This document shows positions 1 through 5,250 of a stretch of 6,806 nt of DNA, piece by piece. Position numbers and translations under genes: made by a program. Every line of letters starts with the position of its first letter. Positions within the stretch are counted from its first letter, which is position 1. Under the pieces are notes generated by a model that made no database searches, had not been told where the DNA came from, and saw nothing but the letters and a program-made list of their open reading frames with translations. The DNA lies in assembly GCA_001940655.1 (NCBI GenBank), contig MBAA01000186.1:10275-17080 (forward strand), read 5' to 3'. This DNA is from Promethearchaeota archaeon CR_4. GTDB taxonomy: Archaea > Asgardarchaeota > Lokiarchaeia > Sigyniarchaeales > CR-4.

Positions 1-1041
1 AATGTCAATTTGCCTCCAGCATGGAGGGCGAGTGATCCCACTCCGGAAAAAGTAACAATACAGAAGTTTTCCACACTCCAAGGTTTAACGTGGCAAGCAC
101 GGCGAATATCTCTAATTCCGTCCGAGGAAGGCCAGTGTACTTATTCTGGTCTAAAGTCAGATGTATTAATTCGAGAAATAATGTTCGGTCCAGGCCCAAA
201 AGCTGACGGACCTTGGACGGATCCAAATGTTGCATACGTGATATCAAAAAAAGGGCCGATTCCGATTCGTCCCCAAGAAGATCGGGCTAGTTGGCGGGAT
301 ATTGGACCCTTAATGCTTCTTCGAGAATCTGAATACCAAGCTGAAGGTAGCAAAAAGGCGTTTAATTGTCCTGCTATTGTGCAACAATTTACGGAATTGA
401 AGCAGAATAGGACCTTACCGGAGAATACTCCGTTGGTCGTGACCGCGTATGGAATACGAACGGATAAGAAAATGAAAATCTTCGAATGGCTCGGAGACCG
501 ACTTGATCTCCCTAAGCGGATTGCCACCCAGCGCAATTTGCGCGTACAAGTACAACGAGCGTTAGACCTCGCTGAATATGTCAATGCCACACTTCGGGCT
601 GCAATAAGTAGATCTTACCCCCGAAATGGTCAAGGAGTGAAAAATCCCCTAGGAACACTCAAGGATCTCTCATCCAATGCATACTGGGAAGCTATCCATC
701 GGAAGTTTAAGATAGAATTTATCGAAACCGGTCTACTCAACCAAGATCTTAACGATGGGAACGCTCCCGGAAAATTGGATCAAGATTGGAAAAGGATCCT
801 ATTAAAAGAAGGGGGTGAAACTTTGGAACTTTCACTGAAAGACTTAGATTCGAATGCAAAGGAACTAGAGCGTGCGGAGAAGGCACGTGGATTCTTCCAA
901 GGCGTAACGCGTAAGAAATTTTTCTCCCCAAAGGATATTACCGAACTGAGACGAAAAAAGCGAGGGAACAAAACAGGGATAGTTAGTAGTGGTGACCCTC
1001 GATCAAAACAACAAAGTACCACGTCATTGCCACACACGTGA
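1..1041 (+). CDS. cse1: Cse1 / CasA (Cas8e), large subunit of type I-E Cascade, 5'-truncated
   Basis: This is the C-terminal part of the large Cascade subunit, which reads the PAM, helps open target DNA and recruits Cas3. The frame is open to the first base (N-V-N-L-P-P-A-W), so the start lies outside the window; against the usual 500-550 residues, roughly the first third is missing. Family signatures are the PAW motif at fragment residues 6-8, LTWQARR near 29-35, DPNVAY near 74-79, and RPQEDRASWRDIGPL near 90-104. The last ~30 residues (from RRKKRG) are basic, Ser/Thr-rich and low in complexity, and look like a disordered tail beyond the C-terminal helical bundle. The TGA at 1039-1041 overlaps a GTG at 1038 in the cse2 frame. 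Identity is secure from both the motifs and the neighbouring cse2. The PAM-contacting N-terminal loop cannot be judged here. Confidence 0.93.
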   Translation, partial: NVNLPPAWRASDPTPEKVTIQKFSTLQGLTWQARRISLIPSEEGQCTYSGLKSDVLIREIMFGPGPKADGPWTDPNVAYVISKKGPIPIRPQEDRASWRDIGPLMLLRESEYQAEGSKKAFNCPAIVQQFTELKQNRTLPENTPLVVTAYGIRTDKKMKIFEWLGDRLDLPKRIATQRNLRVQVQRALDLAEYVNATLRAAISRSYPRNGQGVKNPLGTLKDLSSNAYWEAIHRKFKIEFIETGLLNQDLNDGNAPGKLDQDWKRILLKEGGETLELSLKDLDSNAKELERAEKARGFFQGVTRKKFFSPKDITELRRKKRGNKTGIVSSGDPRSKQQSTTSLPHT

Positions 1042-1058
1042 ATATTTCATTACCTTAT

Positions 1059-1064
1059 GAGGTG
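1059..1064 (+). promoter_or_regulatory. Shine-Dalgarno GAGGTG that decides the cse2 start
   Basis: GAGGTG lies six bases upstream of the GTG at 1071. The other in-frame GTG, at 1038, has no purine-rich site before it (the upstream bases read like GCCACACAC). This favours 1071 as the start, with cse1 ending 29 bases earlier. The GTGA overlap at 1038-1041 argues the other way, as translational coupling could serve a start with no site of its own. Confidence 0.55.
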
Positions 1065-1070
1065 TTATTT

Positions 1071-1856
1071 GTGAATACAAATGAACCAACGGTTGTCGAA
1101 AGAAAAACTCAAAAAATAACCTCTTCAAGCGAGGAAGCAGTCTTTCTTCAACGGCTCAGCAATTTGGACCGTGGCGAGATTGCGATATTGAAACGAAACT
1201 CTGGCGCCACCATCGGGGAGTCAAAGGGAGCGATGCCCCTTTTTTACTCACTCCTACCTTCTTCGGAACGCGCTCAATACGATGAGGAGATTTTTTTCCT
1301 CGTAGCAACTTTATGGGCTTGGACCTATAAGGAAGAGCGTCCTCGTCCTCCCAAGCGCCCGTGGAACGACTTTGGAGAGACGATGCGCTTGGTTAGGGAG
1401 GATCCCAATTCTTCGCCGGAAGCGGTAAACCGGAGAATATCAATTCTCTTAGATAGTCAGTTTAGCGCTTTGGAAAGGGGTCGTCCTTGTGGGGGAGAAC
1501 TTGCCTACCGCTTGCGTCAATGTGTAAAACTTGCGACAAGCAAAGAAAAAGGGGTGGACTGGCTTCAACTCCTCCAAGACCTGCGGTGGTGGAATCACCC
1601 ACAAAAACGAGTCCAGAAACGGTGGATTCACTCCTACTTCGGCACACGTGCCAGCGAGACTAGCCCCGCTAAAGGAGATAAAACACTAGTCAATGAGAAT
1701 CTCAAAGACGAATCCATACGTCAACTTCCTTCTCAGACTCCAACTAAACCTACAGCATCCATTATTGCCAAGCAGGAAAATCGCGAGGAAATATCAAAAC
1801 CAAATCTCCCTAAGAAGTCCACTAAAACATCGATTAAAAGAAAAGGACAGGTTTAA
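1071..1856 (+). CDS. cse2: Cse2 / CasB, small subunit of type I-E Cascade
   Basis: Cse2 is the small, mainly helical subunit, present as a dimer along the Cascade belly, that stabilises the crRNA and the displaced target strand. Signatures are FLQRLSNLDRGEIAILKR (residues about 25-42), FFLVATLWAW (about 75-84), and VDWLQLLQDLRWW followed by VQKRW (about 162-185). I start it at GTG 1071, giving 261 residues, because of the site at 1059-1064; a start at GTG 1038 would give 272 residues and overlap cse1 by four bases. Both exceed the usual 160-200 residues. The excess is a tail of about 70 residues after the conserved core, rich in Lys, Ser, Thr and Pro, with no visible domain and ending in KRKGQV. 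The tail looks disordered and basic, so it could add non-specific nucleic-acid contact; that is inference. Confidence 0.9.
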   Translation: MNTNEPTVVERKTQKITSSSEEAVFLQRLSNLDRGEIAILKRNSGATIGESKGAMPLFYSLLPSSERAQYDEEIFFLVATLWAWTYKEERPRPPKRPWNDFGETMRLVREDPNSSPEAVNRRISILLDSQFSALERGRPCGGELAYRLRQCVKLATSKEKGVDWLQLLQDLRWWNHPQKRVQKRWIHSYFGTRASETSPAKGDKTLVNENLKDESIRQLPSQTPTKPTASIIAKQENREEISKPNLPKKSTKTSIKRKGQV

Positions 1857-1970
1857 CCAGACCTGAAATGTTACCAAACAAGTGAAAGAATCTCTCAATT
1901 AATTTGTAAGAAAAAACTTGCAATAGAACCAAAAAAACCCCAAAAAAAATAAAAAAATGGAGGAAAAAAA
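1857..1970 (+). promoter_or_regulatory. A-rich leader and strong ribosome binding site of cas7e
   Basis: This 114-base gap holds no gene. Its last 50 bases are nearly all A, with short runs of C and G, ending in TGGAGG at 1958-1963, seven bases before the ATG of cas7e. Such a stretch can form almost no structure, so it should leave the ribosome site fully open. No clear -35/-10 pair could be assigned, so an internal promoter is possible but not shown. The small palindrome at the cse2 stop (GGTTTAACC, 1850-1858) has no T-run after it and does not look like a terminator. Confidence 0.5.
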
Positions 1971-3209
1971 ATGCTAGTTGAAATTCATATGCTACAAAAC
2001 CACGCGCCGTCCAACCTCAATCGGGACGACACGGGAAGCCCAAAAGACTGCCTATTTGGAGACGTGCGCCGCGCGCGCATTTCAAGTCAGTGTCTCAAGA
2101 GGAGTATCCGCAAGTCCCAAGTTCTCGCGGATGAAATGAAGGACATTACGATGGGTTGGCGGACTCGTAAATTACCAGAGCTTGTGAGAAAAACACTGAT
2201 TGAGAAAAAAGTATCACCGGACTTAGCTATGGCATCCGCGCTAAAAGTAGCGCAATTTGGGAAGAAGAAGGTAAAGAAAACCAGTAAGGCTGGAGGGAAA
2301 AAAGTGGCGGAAGACGCAGAGGAACCTGAGGAAGCAGGAGAAACGGAGGAAGAAGTCGAGAGCGTCCCCTCTGAGAGCAAAGACATCCAAACCGCCCAGA
2401 TTATGTTTCTCACACCTTCAGAAGTCGATGCTGTAATAGAGACGATCTATTCCGCCATACAAGGGAAAACCGCCTCGGAAATTGGGAATCTCTCTCAGGA
2501 TGATCTTCAGCGGGAAATTGACAAGAAGAAGAAGGCGTCTATCACACCAGACATAGCCCTGTTCGGTCGAATGATCACCTCTGACGCTTTCATCAACGTT
2601 CAAGCATCAATTCAGGTCGCCCATGCCATATCGACGAATAAAATAGAACATGACTTCGATTATTTTACGGCCGTTGATGACTTGAAAAAGTTAAGCGGCT
2701 CATCGGATGATCTCGGTGCGGGAATGATTGGAGACGTGGAGTTTAACTCGGCATGCTATTACAAGTACTTCTCCTTGGACACGGATAATTTCATTTCCAA
2801 TATCGTTGGCGACAAGAACTCTAAAGAACAGGATGAACAAGCAAAGCAGTTGCTAAAGAAGACAATACGAGCGTTCTTGATGGCCGCCATCCACACCACC
2901 CCAACCGGCAAACAAAATACTTTCGCGGCTCATCAGCTTCCCGATGCAATCCTTGTCGAGGTACGCGCTCGTAAAACGCCGGTCAGTTACGCGAATGCAT
3001 TTATTGACCCCGCCCGTCCGCAAGTGGGTAAAGATTTAGTTACAGTGAGCGTTGAGAAACTTCTAGAACACGTAGAATTATTGCGCAAGAAATTTGGCCT
3101 CGAAGCAAAGTCTCGCTTGTGGTTCACCACGAGAAACATCAAACTACCCAATTCAGATTACTGCGAGACTACAAAGGACCTATTTACTAAACTTGAGGCT
3201 GCGATTTAG
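1971..3209 (+). CDS. cas7e: Cas7e / CasC (Cse4), Cascade backbone subunit
   Basis: Cas7e is the repeated backbone protein of Cascade, six copies in the studied complexes, that binds the crRNA spacer and kinks it at regular steps. The start shows the family pattern: HAPSNLNRDD (residues 11-20), then KDCLFGDVRRARISSQCLKR (26-43). DIALFGRM (194-201) and AHAISTNKIEHDFDYFTAVDDL (217-238) also match the E. coli protein, as does the GKQNTFAAHQLPDAILVEV stretch. At 412 residues it is about 50 longer than the E. coli protein. Most of the excess is a charged low-complexity insert at about 98-138, lysine-rich at first (KKKVKKTSKAGGKK) and then glutamate-rich. It sits in the helical region between the first strand motifs and DIALFGRM. 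Relatives from other phyla, as I recall, vary in length at this spot. The ATG has an excellent ribosome site (TGGAGG). Confidence 0.96.
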   Translation: MLVEIHMLQNHAPSNLNRDDTGSPKDCLFGDVRRARISSQCLKRSIRKSQVLADEMKDITMGWRTRKLPELVRKTLIEKKVSPDLAMASALKVAQFGKKKVKKTSKAGGKKVAEDAEEPEEAGETEEEVESVPSESKDIQTAQIMFLTPSEVDAVIETIYSAIQGKTASEIGNLSQDDLQREIDKKKKASITPDIALFGRMITSDAFINVQASIQVAHAISTNKIEHDFDYFTAVDDLKKLSGSSDDLGAGMIGDVEFNSACYYKYFSLDTDNFISNIVGDKNSKEQDEQAKQLLKKTIRAFLMAAIHTTPTGKQNTFAAHQLPDAILVEVRARKTPVSYANAFIDPARPQVGKDLVTVSVEKLLEHVELLRKKFGLEAKSRLWFTTRNIKLPNSDYCETTKDLFTKLEAAI

Positions 3210-3210
3210 A

Positions 3211-3216
3211 GGAGGT
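3211..3216 (+). promoter_or_regulatory. Shine-Dalgarno GGAGGT supporting a GTG start for cas5e
   Basis: The near-perfect site AGAGGAGGT begins at the cas7e stop codon, and its GGAGG core ends seven bases before GTG 3223. This fixes the non-ATG start of cas5e and couples its translation to cas7e. Confidence 0.8.
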
Positions 3217-3222
3217 TAAAAC

Positions 3223-3951
3223 GTGCCATCGTCAACCTTCCCAACCTTACTCTTACTTCGGTTCGAGGCTCCTCTTCAGGCATGGGGGCTGCGAGCACGC
3301 TGGGACGTGCGAGATACAGGACCAGAACCATCAAAATCTGGCATCATCGGATTACTCGCTTGCGCTCTTGGTTATAAGCTAGATGATCCTCGCATCGAGG
3401 CAGAGTTAGAAGTGCATCTGAAAGTTGGGATCCGGGAGGAACGCCCCGGCAAAATGAAAAAGGATTTTCAGACTATCCACGGTGAAATTCTACGAGCGGA
3501 TGGTGGTGTCAAAGGAGGGGATGGAGAAGACTCCACGATTGTTTCCCCCCGTCAATATCTCCAAGACGCGGCATTTTTTGTAGTGATTGGGAGCGATTCC
3601 CCAGATTTACTTGTTCTATGCTATAAAGCAATGCAAAACCCACACTGGCCAATCTATCTTGGTCGGAAGGCGTGTGTACCAACGCGCCCCGTTGTGGAAA
3701 CGCTCACAATCCAGTATAAGGACATTGAGGATGCTTTGCGGCACCACCCGTGGGATGTCAAAGGCACGGGAGGGTTATCTCGCGAAGAACCTTCACCTGA
3801 TACCAAACTCCGTTGCGTTCTTGAAGATCCCGAGGGTCATCAGGTTCGTCCGGATCGGGTATATATCAATCCCGCTCGTATGTATCTCACCCGGTACGTG
3901 AAGGAATTTATGGTACCATTGCCATCAGTGGCACATCAGGAGGGATCGTAA
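3223..3951 (+). CDS. cas5e: Cas5e / CasD, Cascade subunit that caps the crRNA 5' handle
   Basis: Cas5e binds the 5' handle of the crRNA and anchors Cse1 at that end of Cascade. It has 242 residues, close to the family norm (224 in E. coli). The N-terminal RAMP strand and loop read LLLRFEAPLQAWG (10-22), followed by RDTGPEPSKSGIIGLLACALG (30-50), where the usual pattern is a PLQSWG-type motif and then PTKSGVIGLLAAALG. Later family motifs are SPRQYLQDAAFFVVI and LGRKACVPTRPV. The start is GTG 3223 behind a strong ribosome site, 13 bases after the cas7e stop. Its stop overlaps the next start (TAATG, 3949-3953). Cas5 of type I-E is not expected to be a nuclease, since Cas6e does the processing. 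Nothing looks broken. Confidence 0.95.
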   Translation: MPSSTFPTLLLLRFEAPLQAWGLRARWDVRDTGPEPSKSGIIGLLACALGYKLDDPRIEAELEVHLKVGIREERPGKMKKDFQTIHGEILRADGGVKGGDGEDSTIVSPRQYLQDAAFFVVIGSDSPDLLVLCYKAMQNPHWPIYLGRKACVPTRPVVETLTIQYKDIEDALRHHPWDVKGTGGLSREEPSPDTKLRCVLEDPEGHQVRPDRVYINPARMYLTRYVKEFMVPLPSVAHQEGS

Positions 3952-4754
3952 TGTATCTTTCTCGCCTCTTTTTGAATCCCCGCTCACTCGAAGTATGCCG
4001 TGATCTTGGAGACTGTCACGAGCTCCACAGGACTATCCTCAAAGCATTCCCGACCGTGGCGAGTTCTAATAAATATGCAGACAAAAATGAGATTGCTCCA
4101 AAGAAAGGTGCCCGTGCCGCGTTGGGAGTCCTGCATCGCCTCGAATCCATCCCAAAAACCAACACATTTCGACTTCTCGTTCAATCTCTCTCGAAACCTA
4201 ATTGGAATAATCTTCCTCCAACCTATCTCTTAGATATGGGGGGTGCCCCGGTCAACCCAGACGTGAAAGATGTTAGTGACTCGTATAAGCACATTGTACC
4301 TGGTCTATTGCTAGCATTTCGCCTGTGCGCGAATCCCACACGGCGCACAAAGTTCGTGACACGGAAGACCGGAGAACGAGAGTCAATTGAGAACCCTAAA
4401 GGACACCGCGTGATTATCTGCGGGGATGCCGCGCTCCTCCAATGGTTAAAGGACAAAGGGGATGCGGGGGGATTTGAGGTGCTTTCGGGAGTCGTGAATG
4501 GAGACGCCCAGAACAGTGCCCAGGAATTATGGGATGCGTGGGCAGTCCAAGTGGGGGTCGTCCGGGGGAGACAGACCAATAATTCCCTAGCACCGCAAGA
4601 GATGATCAGTCACAAACTCACGTTCCAGAGGGTGATGTTTGATGGGCGATTGCGTGTTACGGACCGTGATCGCTTCCTTGACACTCTGCAACGAGGCATC
4701 GGGAGCGGTAAGGCGTACGGATTTGGCTTGCTCTCGATTGCTCCCGCTCGGTAA
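3951..4754 (+). CDS. cas6e: Cas6e / CasE (Cse3), pre-crRNA endoribonuclease
   Basis: Cas6e cuts the CRISPR transcript within each repeat and stays bound to the 3' hairpin as a Cascade subunit. The N-terminus MYLSRLFLNPRS and the segment RDLGDCHELHRTILKAFP (17-34) align with the Thermus enzyme, placing the catalytic histidine at His26. The Thermus partner residue Tyr23 is His23 here. FRLCANPTRR in mid-protein and the glycine-rich end GIGSGKAYGFGLLSIAP (249-265) are the other hallmarks; the latter is the RNA-binding Gly-rich loop of the second ferredoxin-like domain. At 267 residues it is longer than the E. coli (199) and Thermus (~211) proteins; the extra length is in the middle. The ATG has AGGAGG at 3938-3943 and shares one base with the cas5e stop, so the two should be tightly coupled. 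It appears to be the last gene of the interference block. Confidence 0.95.
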   Translation: MYLSRLFLNPRSLEVCRDLGDCHELHRTILKAFPTVASSNKYADKNEIAPKKGARAALGVLHRLESIPKTNTFRLLVQSLSKPNWNNLPPTYLLDMGGAPVNPDVKDVSDSYKHIVPGLLLAFRLCANPTRRTKFVTRKTGERESIENPKGHRVIICGDAALLQWLKDKGDAGGFEVLSGVVNGDAQNSAQELWDAWAVQVGVVRGRQTNNSLAPQEMISHKLTFQRVMFDGRLRVTDRDRFLDTLQRGIGSGKAYGFGLLSIAPAR

Positions 4755-4806
4755 TATCCCCCTTTTTAAAAATACATCGCCTTCCCTCCCGTTTTTCTTT
4801 AGGTTA

Positions 4807-4833
4807 CTATGTTCTATGTTTTAACGCTATGTC
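4807..4833 (+). repeat. Short tandem repeat CTATGTT, CTATGTT, CTATGTC
   Basis: CTATGTT occurs twice in tandem (4807-4813 and 4814-4820), and a third copy with one change follows at 4827-4833. It may be chance in AT-rich DNA or a cluster of protein sites about 55-80 bases after cas6e. Confidence 0.35.
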
Positions 4834-4903
4834 ATATCTCGGGATTTCAAAGGGTAATTCCTATGAACATTCCGTGATGTAACACCGGAGTGAATCTGAA
4901 ATG

Positions 4904-4915
4904 CATTCTAGAATG
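4904..4915. repeat. Perfect 12-base palindrome CATTCTAGAATG
   Basis: CATTCTAGAATG equals its own reverse complement across all 12 bases, with no spacer. It is in non-coding DNA about 330 bases ahead of cas1. Perfect symmetry suits a dimeric regulator; as an RNA hairpin it would have no loop. Function is unknown. Confidence 0.45.
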
Positions 4916-5059
4916 AAACGAGTGCAAAGATTTTCGGTCGTTCATTGCGCGGTATCTTACCCACTCGCTCAAATATTCCCCCTATTTCTTCTCAACAGGG
5001 AAACATAGAAAGTGTCTTTGTGATTTTGGAGATTTACTCAAGATCTACCGAGTTGTTTG

Positions 5060-5090
5060 TGAAGATTCTAACTTTCGTTTCTGAAGATTC
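5060..5090 (+). repeat. Direct repeat TGAAGATTC, two copies 22 bases apart
   Basis: TGAAGATTC is found at 5060-5068 and again at 5082-5090. With the bases before it (GTTT then G or C) the match is 13 of 14. The start-to-start distance of 22 bases is close to two helical turns, so both copies face the same side of the DNA. That is the layout of paired binding sites for a transcription factor. It lies about 160-190 bases ahead of the proposed cas1 start. No regulator is identified. Confidence 0.45.
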
Positions 5091-5174
5091 ATTCGCTTCC
5101 TTATACCCAGATAGTAGCTTTTCATTATGTCTTCTCATTCAGACCTTTAAATAGGAAGGAGCTCCATTTCTGTC

Positions 5175-5192
5175 GGCGACTCTCGCCAGAGT
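5175..5192 (+). other. Two mutually exclusive small hairpins in the cas1 leader
   Basis: GGCGA (5175-5179) can pair with TCGCC (5183-5187) around a CTC loop, and ACTCT (5179-5183) can instead pair with AGAGT (5188-5192) around CGCC. The two share bases, so only one can form at a time. Each stem is only five pairs. This could be part of a leader that switches structure, or chance. Confidence 0.3.
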
Positions 5193-5232
5193 GTGTGTTA
5201 TATGCAATCTCAATCCTTTGAAGAAAATCCTT

Positions 5233-5250
5233 TAGGAGGAGTGTCTCCTG
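5233..5250 (+). promoter_or_regulatory. cas1 ribosome binding site folded against its CTG start
   Basis: TAGGAGGA carries a strong Shine-Dalgarno (GGAGG, 5235-5239), eight bases before CTG 5248. AGGAG at 5234-5238 is the exact reverse complement of CTCCT at 5245-5249, with a six-base GAGTGT loop, and a T-G pair can be added outside. The stem would cover both the ribosome site and the first bases of the start codon. The site is the main sequence reason to start cas1 here. The stem is short, so any repression would be modest. Confidence 0.5.

Larger units (their letters stand above)
4755..5247. other. AT-rich gap between the interference and adaptation genes, no convincing gene
   Basis: This stretch of 493 bases separates cas6e from cas1. 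It is clearly AT-richer than the genes around it (23 G/C of 60 in bases 5041-5100). The longest open frame (4945-5154, 69 codons from TTG) has no ribosome site, and its protein matches nothing I know. There is no CRISPR repeat unit, no tRNA shape and no clear terminator after cas6e; the CCCCCTTTTT at 4759-4768 lacks a hairpin before it. What it does hold are the short repeats and palindromes listed separately, probably a leader with its own promoter for cas1-cas2. I could not assign -35/-10 boxes with confidence. Confidence 0.6.

Noticed and set aside
1848..1865. Hairpin CAGGT/ACCTG at the cse2 stop as a terminator
   Set aside because: The stem is only five pairs and no T-run follows, and termination here would cut off the rest of Cascade.
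4700..4768. GGGAGC/GCTCCC plus CCCCCTTTTT as a terminator after cas6e
   Set aside because: The arms are 34 bases apart and the distal arm is not next to the T-run, so it is not a proper intrinsic terminator.
4945..5154. Open frame of 69 codons from TTG in the gap before cas1
   Set aside because: It has no ribosome site and no recognisable protein motif, it sits in AT-rich DNA, and it contains the TGAAGATTC repeats, which look regulatory.
4755..5247. Possible CRISPR array or leader in the gap
   Set aside because: No 28-29 base unit recurs at about 61-base spacing; the repeats found are 7-9 bases long and do not resemble type I-E repeats.
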